Positions 44,901 to 58,500 of a stretch of DNA of 64,000 bases are shown here, piece by piece. Made by a program: the position numbers and the translations under genes. A model generated the notes under the pieces. It was given only the letters and a program-made list of their open reading frames with translations, was not told the DNA's origin and searched no databases. Numbering within the stretch: position 1 is the stretch's first letter; each line of letters opens with the position of its first letter. The DNA is from Tubulanus polymorphus (Eukaryota; Nemertea; Palaeonemertea; Tubulaniformes; Tubulanidae), in assembly GCF_964204645.1 (NCBI RefSeq), contig NC_134026.1, positions 682,001 through 746,000 on the forward strand. The letters run 5' to 3'.

Positions 44901-47606
44901 ATGGAACTCTTTTATTCCAGTGTTTGGTAATGAAGGAGACCCAACTTGCTCCTTACAGAGATACTGGGCATTTATAGAAGTATGTTCACTAAACTCAACC
45001 TTAATTCTTTATCGTTTAGTTCCTTAAACCCATGTCTTACCAAATTCATGATTATTTCAGGTTAAATTCTGTAAGAACATGACCAAATCTCGTGAAATAT
45101 GGAACGATATCATGCAGAGGGGAAACGGAAACAAGGCAGAAATGTGGATGGAATTTATTCGTCTAGAAAGGTTGGTAAACTTGACCATCAATTTTCAAAT
45201 TCATGAAGAATTAGTAATAGATAGTTATATCGCAGTGTGTAAAGGGAATGGCTCTGTATGAAAACAAACACTATAATTATAGGGCGTATGGAGACAGCAA
45301 ACACATTCGTAAAGTGTTTCAACGCGCGATTAATTCAGCAAATGATTGGCCGGAACTTGTTTGCGAAGCTTACATTAATTATGAACGAGAAGAAGGAACT
45401 CTAGAAAACTTTGACATCGCCAGTCAAAAGTGTGAAGCTCAACTGGCTCGCATTGCGGACAGACGGGCAGTCGCAGCGGAGAAAGAGGCTGAATTCGAAA
45501 CGCAGCGAAAAAATCAGAAGAAAAAGGCACCGGCAAATAAAAAACAAGTGTTTAAAAAAACGGAGCAAATCAAAAAGAAAGAACCGCAAACAGAAGCAAA
45601 ATGGAGCGATCAGGTGTCGTCTAGTAGAATTACTCAACCAAAAACTGAACAAGATTCAGGTTTGAAACGCAAAGTAAGTTATTCATTCGTAAAGTATTTT
45701 ACAATGTGTTGATCACATCTTCAAATCACAATTAATAATTGTTATGTTTCTCATTAAAGCACGAAGAAATGAAAGATGAAGACGGTTTTGCGGTTCCGCA
45801 AAAGTCGCTCGGTCCTCCACCACCAGGTTTCAAGGGACCACCACCTCCAGGGTTCAAGGGAACAACTCCAGTTGAATCAAAACAATCCGATCATGTTTCT
45901 GAACCTCCTGAGAAAAAGCTAAAAGGTAGAATACAATCATGTCTAACATTCCCATTTCGTTTCAATCGAATTTAATATTTTAATATTTCCGGTTGTTTTT
46001 TAGAAGATGAACCAGTGAAATTCCATACAGAAATGGATGATACAAGCGTGTTCGTTAGTAATCTATTGTATAATGTGGATGAAGAAAAGATCCGACAGGC
46101 TTTATGTGAGGTGTGTATAAATCTTTGAATTCTACTCTTCTATTTACGTTAAAGATTATAGTCTGTTCATTTTAATATTTTCAGTGCGGCGAAATAAAGG
46201 AAATTAGACTCGTCAAAAATTTCAAAGGAAAATCGAAAGGATTCGCGTATGTTCAGTTTAAAACTATGGTAAGTAATAATTCAGTTTTTCGCTGATTTAA
46301 CAATATTTATTTCAGTAATCTTCAATTCAATTGTTGCTTATTTTAGGCAGGTGTAGAAAATGCATTTAAATTGGATCGTAAAATGATTGATGGTCGACCG
46401 ATGTTTATATCACCGTGTAAAGAGAAAACTCAACGTAATAAAGTTTTCAAGGTAAATAAATCACATGTTATTAATTATACTACTGTTTTGTTTGATTCAA
46501 ATAAATGACTTTTGTGAAAATCTTACTTTTAAGTATTCAACGAACTTGGAGAAAAATAAATTGTTCGTTAAGAATCTTCCGTTCACCTGCACACGCGAAG
46601 CCCTTCACACTATATTCAGTCAGGTATGAAGTTATGCTAATTTATACGACTCGCAATACAATATTTCACTCAAGTTGTTCAAGTTTTGATACGGTTTTCA
46701 TTTCAGCATGGTGAAGTGAAGGATGTAAGACTTGTAACTCACAGAAGTGGAGCCCCGAAAGGACTAGCTTACATCGAATATGTCGATGAGGTATCAAAGA
46801 GTCAGTTCCAATGTTACATCAACAAAAACCTACACAAATATAAGTAGTTACCAGCTCCAGGACCCCTGAAGTCCTACGGATTTGTGTTATTGGTGTTCTC
46901 AAAGTGAAAGTGCTATTCAATTTATCAGTTGAAAAATACACTAATGTGCATCCAATTAAAAAGAAATATTCTGAGTTAGGACTCCCAACTTTGTATTGCA
47001 AACCCCCGACCAAAATCCTCGATCTGCCGCTGACTAAGTATAAAACTTATTGCATTATGTTTGATTCTTCAGACCGAAGCTAAGAATGCTGTTTTAAAAA
47101 CAGATGAATTAATGATTGGGGACCACAAAATATCAGTAGCAATAAGTCAACCTCCAGACAGGAAAACTCCACTCAACAGTCGACCTGAACCTACAACATA
47201 TACTCCTAGTTTAGGAGGAGGCAAGAAAGAAAGTGCTACGTAAGTATCTGACAGTTAGAAGGTTTTGGATATTTATTGAATGGTCAAGGTCTCTACGACT
47301 CCACGATTCCTTGAAAAGTTCTGATTTAAGAGTCAACTGGGATAAGCAAGCGATGCAGACGCTTCCTCGAAATTTTCTCCTTTTAAACTCCTTCGACACT
47401 CCTTTCAACCAGGAATGGCTGATCTGTAGGGACCGTAATAGTATTCTAATTCTATATTCAGGCGTGGTAAAGCACATACAGCTTTGATGTTGATGCCGAG
47501 ATCAGTACAGCGTAAACCAGAAGCGGATAAAGAGACATCGAATCCATCTGCTTCCACATCCAGAATGAGTAATGCAGATTTCAGAAATATGTTATTGAAA
47601 AAATGA
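41913..47606 (+). CDS. SART3: SART3, U4/U6 snRNP recycling factor
   Basis: SART3 (p110, related to yeast Prp24) re-anneals U4 and U6 snRNAs after splicing. About twenty-one exons were traced from ATG 41913 (MSEETPMDITKTSPEDESSD). The N-terminal two thirds form a half-a-TPR (HAT) array: LWLQWLKDEI, WLEYVQYSIGG, LWEAYREFETAI, LWIRYTNYL, LWIGKIRAMERH and EMWMEFIRLERAYGD. A Lys/Glu-rich nuclear segment follows, then a duplicated PPPPGFKG motif (about 45820-45860). There are two RRMs: VFVSNLLYNV with KGFAYVQF, and LFVKNLPFTC with PKGLAYIEY. The C-terminus MSNADFRNMLLKK is the conserved LSm-binding tail. All family parts are present. Several introns carry small transposons. It converges on OGA. Confidence 0.95.
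43038..43162. mobile_element. MITE, GATTCTTACGGATCAGG family, SART3 intron
   Basis: The left end AGATTCTTACGGATCAGGATC and right end GGATTCTCTAAGAATCCTG make a degenerate inverted pair. It appears to be a shortened, older member of the CAGGGTTCTTAC family. Confidence 0.45.
44107..44519. mobile_element. MITE, CAGGGTCCTTAC family, SART3 intron
   Basis: CAGGGTCCCTACGACTCC at the left and GATCTGTAAGGACCCTG at the right are inverted ends of a non-coding insert of about 413 bp. Its right third (CAGACGCTCCCTCAAAAT) resembles the element at 47285. Confidence 0.6.
47285..47435. mobile_element. MITE, CAGGGTCCTTAC family, last SART3 intron
   Basis: The left part CAAGGTCTCTACGACTCC and right part GATCTGTAGGGACCG match the ends of the 44107 element in the same order. 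The internal GATGCAGACGCTTCCTCGAA also matches. It is a shorter relative of the same family. Confidence 0.6.
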
Positions 47607-49572
47607 GAATTTTTCATTTATTTTTTAAACAGAATTGTGCGCACATATTTTGATTTTTTTTAGTTAATAAAATAAAAAGCTGTACTTACAAGAGTTATAT
47701 TCATGGTTAAATGTATCTTGAAGGATTGGATTAGAGCTGTTTTGTTTAAATGGAGCTTGATTTTGAGGTTCAGGCGTGGTTTGTAGCAGTAAGGCAAAGG
47801 TTGGCGCTTTTCAGCAGTTTTGTTTCTGAAAAAGCAAGTTTTAGTGAATTGCACCTTTGATCGACATTGTGACTGCTCATGATTTGTCAAACCATCACAA
47901 TAACCTTCACGGACAGACATCGACCCTTAACACAGGATTTAATTTCTATCTTCTTAAGGTTGTGACTATCTTTGCGAAACGACTGCATCAGCGAATCAAA
48001 AGAACTCGGTTCGTGTCAATCGTTGATAATTCTTTTATTATAAAACAAAATATACAAATTATCTGTACAACAGCATACAACAAAAATTCTCTTCAGGCAC
48101 AAAATGTTCTTCAAATAACTCAGAAACTCTTCTAAATTGGATGATTTAAATCGTAGTTAAGTTATTAGTGGATTACCCTTCATTCAACAAACTCTGTTGG
48201 ACCTAAATGAATTAATAAATTATCATTCACATGAAATATTTTTTTCACACATGGTGGACTATCACAGGTTATAATTACATAAGTAAGCCGACCCTCTATT
48301 CAGATCAATATTTACATCTGTACAACGGACAAGGGAAAAGAATATAAAAAGCACAAAATACAGCAAGCTTTTCTTCTTAATGAATATTTTTGTTCCTCAC
48401 AATACTTCGCTATATATCAAATACAAACTTCTACTCCTGGTAGAACATTACCAGTCCCTCAAACTTAACTGCAAAATAAATTTGATGAATCTCCCCTTTC
48501 AACTAGCATACAGCACAGGTTAAACAACTATTGAATTCAATTATGTTTCTATGCTACAAACTTAAATGTCAACAGAATTTCATCTGTCTTATCGGTATTC
48601 ACTAAAGGAGTAATTTCAGCTAATAACAGTAATTGTAAGTTTACAGTTATTCCTATAAACCAAATTAAATGAATTAAGACATTTCTCTTATCAATAATAG
48701 CAAAATTACATATGTATTTTTGATAATAGCCACTTTGTGTCGCATTAAATGAACTAGTTACGTCATCTCACTGGCCTCATTGAAATCATATTTGTTAAGT
48801 AGATTTAGCAATATACTGTACAACATTTATAGGACATGACTAGTTTGAACAAAAGCACCTGAAAATGTTGACAAGACATTGATAATTCAGCGGGGGTTAA
48901 ACAGGACAGCGTATATCATCAAATACTTCGTAATAGTTTAAATATATTCTTCATGTATAATATCATCCAATATAGTTCTCTTAACTGTGTTGAACGAGTT
49001 TAAACTCTTCCCAGCTTATCTTTTCCTCTCTGTTTAGGACAAGTTAACCACATCAAGACCCTGTTCCCTCGCTGTTTTCAACAAATGTATTCCTACTTCA
49101 GTCATTATCATCATTACTAGTTCGTGTGGACACTTGTAGACAGAGGTTTAGCCAGTATGGCTACAGGCAGCAAGAGAGTGCACCCACCCATGCAACATAT
49201 TCAAGATTCCTAGGCTAAACCCCCCAGTCCCTACTGACCCCCGAAATGATTTAAAATATCAGAAGTCTATTTTTCTGATCATTAGACATCATAATAAATT
49301 ATTATCAGCTTATAAACCCTTTTTTTGATAAATTTCAAAGAACGCACAAAATTCAACAAATTTCTTAAACACTGGGGGGGCCACTTTGACAACGTTCATT
49401 GAACAGTTAAGGAGGGTTATTTAAAGTGGGTTTAATGAGATGCTTGCTTCGTTTGATTGATTGCACATAAACAAGTTTGGCCTCACAACGCGTTTCACAA
49501 GACGATACAATCGCAGCATTTATTCCAGAGGGCGCCACGTCGATCGGATCGTTCGCTTCTAACAATCGAAGG
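47607..49572. other. SART3 / OGA convergent 3' region
   Basis: About 2 kb of AT-rich DNA. Overlapping AATAAA signals at 47666-47676 (+), about 60 bp after the SART3 stop, probably end SART3. The rest is compatible with a long OGA 3' untranslated region. No other gene or clear repeat is seen. Confidence 0.45.
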
Positions 49573-52500
49573 TCAAATTATACGGCCGAGAACAGCAACG
49601 TCCTCCGGGACGGGAACGAGGCTACCGGTGCAATCGAAGAATCCGAGCCTCGTGTAAAAATCGAATATTTGCCGATCTCCGACGCTGACCTCTGTGTGAA
49701 CTCCGTGTGAACCGTTGGCTTTCAACGCGGCTAACACGCACGCTAGCAGACGCTTGACAACGGCCGGGTCATCGATACGCTCCGGTAATATATCCATCCG
49801 GATCACAGACGGATAATGTTGATACAAACCGTCAGAAATCTGCATCTTATCTTCGTATAAACTCATTATTATCTCCTATAAAAACAGCGTAAAGAACTTT
49901 AATTCAGTGTAGATGGCGCCCCTGCACGGTATCACGTTTTGAATGTTTACATAATAGAAGCCAATTTTTTTCAAGGGTCACATATTCAAATATCTTAATT
50001 CTCAAGGACGGTAAACCAACAAATTAGTAACTGCAGTAGTAACCACAAGGGAGTTTTTACAGAAAACCACAATATTCATTATACAGTCAAACCCTGATAT
50101 ACCGCCCTCCCATATACCAACACCCCCTGCCTACCGCCAGGTTTTCTCGATGTACATCTCTATATAAATAGTAAAACACCCCCGATATACCGCCATACTC
50201 TCTATACCGCCAAAATCATTCTGCACCGATGTGGACGGCATATCGGTGGTTGACTGTATATACTTTGTTGATTAAACTAGTGACTGAAGACATACCTCAG
50301 CTGGAGTAAGATCAGTTGTTGTCAGTGGTTTCGGATATTTCTCATGTAGTTTTGTCATGTATTCCTCCTCGATACGACTGTGTAAACTACGGACGTCTAG
50401 TGAGGCTAGAGCGTAACCTACGATCTGTGAGTTACTATCCTCGACGACGAAACAATACTGAGGGGATAACTGCAGAAACGCTCCTATCAACCTACAAATC
50501 GTAATCGAATATCAGTTAGTCCAGTATCTAACAGCAGTTCCTGAAATAACTAGGGAAAACATGTAAAATTGGCAGGTATTCATTCTCTCCAGGGGCCGGT
50601 TGCAGTCATGGCTTAAGACTTAAGACCAACTTAGTTCTATAGCCAATCTAACAACTTAGGACCAGTCTTAAGATTTAAGAACACTTTTTGACTTAAGTCA
50701 CGACTATGCAACTGGCCCCAGGTGGTAACTCATAAGATTGTCTGGTATTCACACTGTCCAGGGGCCCGTTGCATAGTCGTGACTTAAGTCCAAAAGTGGT
50801 CTTAAATCTTAAGACTGGTCTTAAGTTGTTAGATAAGCTATAGAACTAAGTTGGTCTTAGACTGGTCTTAAGTCTGAGCCATGACTATGCAACTGGCCCC
50901 TGGTGATAACTCATAAGATTGTCTGGTATTCAGCACATATTACATTCAGTATCTACTTTTAAGTAACATCCACTTAACATACATTCTATGCAAGTTATGT
51001 ATCATCTAACGCTAGAGGTATACAGAAAAACCTCCCTTAGTGAATACCTCTATTTAGTGAACACCTCTCTATAGTGAACAATTTCTTTGGAACCCCAAGT
51101 GTTCACTATTGAGAGGTTATAATGTATCATAAAATGAACTCTTACTTGTCAGACATTAAGTCGGGATGTTGAGGGAATATGGCAGTACCATCCATTCCAT
51201 CATCGCAAGTCAAACGACAAATAGAACGAACATGTTCCTAAATAAAAATAACACGAAATATGAAACTGAGATAGAAATCATAAATATCGAAGGAAAGAGA
51301 GAGAGTTGTCTAGAAAATCCTACCTCATCCGGCGGCAAATACGGTCGAATAGTGAATATCTTTGAATTTGGCTGATCGGGAGGTTTTAACGTGAACAGAT
51401 CTAACGCGTTGTCCAATGGAAGCATACGCTGTAATAACGAGTCAATCACGCAAATACAATATTAGTTCACACTGAAATCATCTGCATTCGTTTGATTAAC
51501 CATCAAATAATCATTTACGATAATCATATACATCACAGATATAGGAGGTCAGTTCGATTATCTACAGCTCAGCAACGTTTCAGAAGAAATTGTCACTTTT
51601 CTGTTACAAATAAGAATATTATCTGCCCACTGCCAAATCTAATGACTGAATATTTCAAATAATTGTTCATCGATTCTGGATCCAGTTTCACAGTTTATAT
51701 CCCTAAGAATTTGACTCTGGATAAAAACACTGAACTAATTTCAACTCCTTAAATCAAACTCTTAATCGCGAACCGCGGAACTGGGTTCTGTATCTAACTA
51801 AGTCACAAAGCTGTGATTACTTCCAAAACACGCACCATAGATATTCGACAAGACCATCGGAATAAACATGAATAATTTCATCCACAGCTCCACTGACATC
51901 CTGCGTACTGAATTTTCTCTGTTTGAAAAAACTCAGTTACTTCCACTGGTCGATTGAGAGTCCCCAGAAAATTATCATAAATCGTACAAGCAACATTAAC
52001 GATTTGTTACTCAGATATTTGCTCTGAAAACTTCTGAAATTTCAAAACATCGTTTTCAATCTCACAAACCAAAAGTAAGAACAATAGAACTCGCTTAATT
52101 CAGATTTTTCAAACCAGATTTTCACATAATACGGAAGAAATATTTGGTCCACTCAACCTGGAACCATGTAAACTATTATTCAAAATTCAGATTCTACTTA
52201 ATTTGAATAATTCAGATTATATCTAATTTGAAATCTGTGCAATCTCAAGTCATCCGAAGTCAAGTGAGTTCTGCTGTGAATGGTAAAACTTCATTCAATA
52301 ATCAGATATTCTCAAACAGAGCAAACATTTGACATAAAATAAGTTAATGTTGCTTATAACCGCTGCGCATTAAACGACCTTCAATTGATGTTGCAAGGTC
52401 GTTTAATATGAAATATACGTTCCTATATCTGAAAATACAATATTCATTAGCGAATTCTGAAATCATTTTGCCTCGCTGAAACATGATCTATTCCATTATA

Positions 52501-55500
52501 CCCAGGAATAAATTTAGGAAAATAATGAACTGGCATATATCAAATACACATATTGTTTCAATGAACATTTCTATCTGTGAAATTTTAATTAAAAACATTT
52601 CATATCATAATTGAAGACATTTTCAGCGAGACAAAATAGACGCATGCGCACACAGTGAGATGAGGCTGTCAAGAGCTGTGGAGAACTGAAGGAGGTTAAA
52701 AAATACAATATCAGAACCAGCTGCATCGGACATATACATACTTGGAACTCGGCCTGTAGGCCACCACGGAACACCCACGGTTCTTGGTCTCCACTCATAA
52801 AGGTTTCTTTATATCCTTTAGTACACCCTGCACAAAAATTAATGATTGGAAAAATTACGACATCTGAAGGGCCACTTACAGCATTTCATAGAGAGAGTGA
52901 GCAGTGATCCTCGAAGCATTCAGCAAATAATGGCAGAATCTTTTCAATGGTATCATTTTCAATTGTATGGAAAAATTTAGGCATAGCAGTAGCTCAAATT
53001 AAGGCCAGTCAGAAAATGAATCATTAATTATTAATTTTGCACGCGTTGAAAAAGTTATTCGATTAATAGAGCCATAAACTGATCCAGTAAACTAAGTGCG
53101 GATGATTCGAATGGACAGAAGGGTTTCTGATCTTACTGATTTCAGATGGTGGATTTAATTAATACAATTGCGAGGAGACTCTGCCACATTATTTGACATA
53201 AAACGATATAATCCGAAATGTTCCTATCCTAATAAGACGCCCTATTGCGCAGTCACATTTTCTAGACGCGGGGTTTGTTAAAAATGATTTTTGCTCGCAC
53301 GCGCGCGCGCTCTGAAAAATGAAACCATGTTATCGACTGCTCAGATCTGTCTGAAACTTAAACGAGCATTTTGCAAACTATTTCCCAACCCTCAGGAATT
53401 CATAGATATAAACATGAAATAAAACCTCTCGATGCGCGGTCGAAATCTCAGCGATTAATTTTATCGAGCAGTTTTTTTTAATAACACGAGTTTTCAGAAG
53501 TTCTGCTCGTATAAACGAACGACGATGCGTTGTGCGGTTTATTTCAGTTTTTTATCTTTGAAGTGCTGAGTTTGTGGGAAATACCGTGCGTTTTCTTAGT
53601 AAATCCAGACACGTAATTTACTCATATATCGACGTGCCTGCCAGAAATATATATATAGTTACAACCTGTTAAAAAGTAACAACGCATGTTAGTAAAACCG
53701 ATATTTTCCCTATGACTCATTGTGTAACAGTTGTTTCACAGGGTTCTGCCGCGCGTTCCGCCGCGATCTCAACGACTGAAGCGTCAGTCGTGAACAAATG
53801 CGCATGTGACTTTAAAATCATTCCGTTCGATCAATGTATTAACTACCTACCACACCGGGGACTAATAATAATTATGCGTGTGCGAGGATTTAGAATTTTT
53901 AAAGACATATTCTAGAGTATGTTTATGTTTTTTTAAATACGACGATCTTGCTTCGTTCGGTCGACCAAAAATGGAGAAAATAAATGTGTAGGAATAAAAA
54001 TTCCTGTTTATTTGAACGTACAGGAAAAACTTCGCCTCATGTAACAAACGCTGATATACGGAACTTGGCCGAGAGCTGTAGAAAAGAGAAGAAAAAGAGA
54101 AAATTATTAATATGTGCAGCGAACGAATCAATCAGTAGTAAATTCAATAAAATCGAAATATATCATGCAATTTTTCTCTTTGAAATACGACGTCGTTGAA
54201 TTTCGAGTCAGAAAACTAATATTTGTGTTCATATCGTATACATCCCGTGGACTGAAATAAATCCAGCTTCATTTGCCACAGTTTTTCACGGAAAAAATTT
54301 ACGAATGAAATCTTCACATCTTTTTCTTCGTTGCCTGAAAATCATTTTCTCACAAATGTAGTTATTCGATAAATCGCGTATTCATCACGAGTTGCTTTTG
54401 GTTTCATTAAAAAATATTTGTGCCCCGGAACATTACCGCCACTTTAATCTGATTACTTTTTACCCGGACGTGAACATTGTTTTCTTCGACACGAGATCTG
54501 ATAAGAATCCAATTATTAACACAGTCAAGTACATAGCACATAGACAGACACTTCGATTATACCCATGATCGAGCAATCACAATAAATTACCCTGACTTTT
54601 AGCTCTTTTAAACAAAATTCCCAGACTATGAAAAGGTTAGTGGCCTCCCTGACTGATATAGCATCTCGCTCAAAAATAATCAATCTATCGAATGATTACA
54701 TCTGTTCAGTTCACACATAACCGTTTGATGTCAATGCTTCAGTTTTCATTTACTTATATTTTAGAACATAGAAATGGTAAAAATGCGTCAATGAACGTCT
54801 CGAAATCATGTTTCTATTCCACTTGAAAATGTTGATTTCATCGAGAAAATTATTCTTAAAAAATGGTCGAAGCGGAATACTGAAAACACGCTTTCTGGAC
54901 GCGCCATTTGAATTTGAGACAGAAATGAAATTTTGATATTTGCCGACATCAAACTGGTTTTAATGAGGTACGTAGACATTTGCAGTGATACTCCTATCAT
55001 ATCCCACACTATTTCATTAAATCTTTATCTCTCCCTAACATATCTAAGAAGTTCATTTCTATTTCAGTTCAGGACTTTAAAGCCTCACGACGATGTTTTC
55101 AAATAGTACATGTGCGGGATAGAAATAAAAGAAGCATAACCGCAAATTTGCAATATTCCTCATAAAATAATTAAAATAAAAGTGCATGAAAAACGGTGGC
55201 AATTTTAGTAGCGCATCATTCCATACAAATATATACAATTCAAACAGAAATCCTAGCTTTCTGTCAACAAACACTTCCAACATCACCAGCTGATTTACGA
55301 TCGATAATTTAGACACGGATGTAGCTTATCGAAAATAACGCCCAGCGATTTCGTCATCATTGTTAGAAATAATACAATCATGCGAAATTCGATATAAATA
55401 GACACAGGATTCACAGCTCTCCGAGCGATATTGAATGCTTACCTAACCACTTGACGAACGAACTGAGTAATGATAGAATTCCTCTCATATCCCACACATA

Positions 55501-58500
55501 CGGATACAGATCGTACAGAATTCCACGGTTCGGAATGTGGAATAATTTCTCCACAATGTCGGAGATATGTCGGACTTCGGCGTTAAATTCAGCAGCTTTT
55601 TTCCTCCACTCAGATTCCTAGAAACAAATAATGGAAACAAATGCAATATTCTGACTCGATTATGTGATCCTGTTCAACGTTTATGAGTTAAAATTCAACC
55701 CTAGGGTTAAATATTTCGAAATGAGCTGATTTCTACTCATATCTAAGTATGTCTATAAGGTTAAGAATGATGAAACTTATCCAGTTTATGAGATATTTGG
55801 CTGAAACAGCATATTCTATTTATTCATGTATAGGTGGACTGTAGATAGTGTAAGGATTAGATCAAAATTTCTATTAAACTGATTCTAGGGTTCTTACAGA
55901 TCAGGGAATCCAAAATTCCCTTGTATCTCCCTAACCAATTCCCTGATTAGAATAGATGATATATCCTCAGTGGGATGAAAACCCTAAACCGTAAGAACCC
56001 TGCGACTCGGGACTCATATAATACAAACCTCCTGTTTCGTGTGAATACCGACAGCGTTTTGAATAACCAGGTGAGCGTTCGTTTTCAACCAGTGAAAATC
56101 ATTGAGCAATTGAACGGCGCGCGGTCCGTGTTCATACGGCAAATAAAACAAATCAACTAATAATAACACATCATCAGCAGTAAGTTTACCCTCGTGTCTA
56201 ATACGCGATGTTTCTTCCATTCGATCGCAGCTCATTTCTTTATTATTATCATCGACTTGCATTTCCTCGCAGCATTTCGCGGTCACCACCGACGACCCGT
56301 CGTGTGTGGCGTCCAGTTTCGAGCTGCACTCCATCGGTTCTAAATCGAGCTGATAATCGGGAGGAGGCGACGTGGAGCTGACGTCGGACTGCGCGTCGGT
56401 AAGACTATTAACCGGACCGATCGACGCCGGTTGAAGATACGACGAGTTTATATCGGCCAATGAAACTAGTTCGTTGACGTTTTTAATCGGCGGGTGAAGA
56501 TTGTTTTGCGTATTGTTCAGATTCGGTAAAACGTTTGTCGTCGGGGTAACCGTCATGCACGTATTGACGCCCGTTTGAAAAGCCGCGTCCGGGATCAACA
56601 TCGGTTTTTTCGGCTTCTTCACGCACGACGTTTTGACGACGTAGAATTCGTCGAGCCAGTCGTCGATAGCGACCTTTAACGCGTGCCGCGGGTTGAATGC
56701 ATTGTTAGGTGAGAGTTTGTCGCAATAATCGGCGAAGTATTCGTCATTTTCAGTTTCCAATTTGATGTCAGAATCCACCGGGCTGCACACTACAATAACA
56801 ACATTTATCTATTGTCTACAGCTCGACTGAGAATCAGAGCATGAAATATATCATATTATTACATTTCCATTAAATGAAGTTGAAAAAGTTTTCGCACACC
56901 CAGACAATCTGTACTTATTATCACCCAAACCTTGATCTCTAATCATACTTGAAGCTATAATATTCTTGGTACAAAGTTCAAATATCCAGTTTATCTTGTT
57001 TTTCTGTCAGGTTTTAAATATCTTTCTTAGTACTACAGAACTGAACTCAAACTCAGTTGAAGTTTTTAAAAATTCACATTTCGACTTCGAAGTTAAATAG
57101 TGGGATCTCATTTATGAGCGTCATGAAACTAGATCGAGACAAACATCAGTTTTAACTTTTCAGCCCTTTTTCCCGAATACTAAGATTAGCTCTTGACATT
57201 CTATGTAAAATTGCATGTGAAGATACAAAACACTGCCAACAGAATTTGTAAGTAGAAACTTCCAGTGCTGGCATTGAATACACTGGGCATATCTTAAATT
57301 ATTCCTTAATCCTTTTTAGAATTTAAGATTCCCTGATATGAACACTGAAAAATAATTAAATCAACCGATATAAACTTACCTCGAACGACATCAGTGTTTG
57401 ACTGGCTCCATTGTCCGAGCGTGTGGAATGCTATGAAATTAGCGTCGAATTCGTTGTTCGGATTCGTCAGGACGCCGCGTAAATGAGGAATAATCTCCGG
57501 ATGACGACCGTCGTACGGGCCGAGAAATAATCGTTTTTGGTCGTAATCGTTAGCGTGAATATTATCCCAAATAACGGGAGCGCGACGCAACACCGAACCA
57601 ATCTCTTCTAATGATTGAACAGTGATGTTTTTAGAAATCACTTTCGGACCTGTTGAAAATTATACAAAATTTATTTCACTACTTAATATGAAGGTGGGGT
57701 TTCAAAGCCAAATACATTAGATTTGAGGTCATTGATCATCGATTAATAAACAGGATTAATGATTAAGTACACACGCACCCATGGCAGACAATATATAAAT
57801 GTCGTATTGCTTGATGTCAATTAAAAAATATTTAGGACCGTAACATTGAAAATTTATGGCCAGTCTTCTAACTATCAATAGAATATTGCATTGAAACTCA
57901 CCAGTCCACATAATATCAATACCAGGTAATAATTTAGTACCCAATGTGTTCAAGTATTCAGAAGTTTTGACATCCGGTACAGCCCTAGTTGAGCAATATT
58001 CTAGGGAAAAAAAATAATAATCAAAACATCGAATTAACTTTCCAGAAGAAATTCATCATATCACGAGAAATGGAAGACATACCTGTCGGACAAAATAAGA
58101 ACTTTGATTGTCCGAGATGTTGATAGACTTCATTAGTAACGGAGACTTGAGCGTGTGCGAATGATTGAAACATTTCTTTATCGGCTTCGCACATTTCAAT
58201 CTCGATGTCATCGAATAACAAAGCAAATGACGTGCAACCAAACTGATTCACCTACAAATAATAACGAGTTTAACGCTTATTTTCCCAGAACTAATTTTTT
58301 AGCTCTGTTTTATTTTCGCACGGTGCTCCTGTTAAAACACCTCAGGGGCCCAGTTTCACAAAAAGGATTAAGACCTAAATCGATTTAAGATAAACTGAAT
58401 TAATGAAGAAATTAAATCGATATAAGAGTTAAACCTTTTCGTGAAACTGGACCCAGCAGGAGACTAATCACAACTATGAGACATGAGCATCAGAAGCAGA

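Noticed and set aside
53299-53311. Alternating CG run as Z-DNA or regulatory element
   Set aside because: Only about six repeats in an intron; too short to claim more than a microsatellite.
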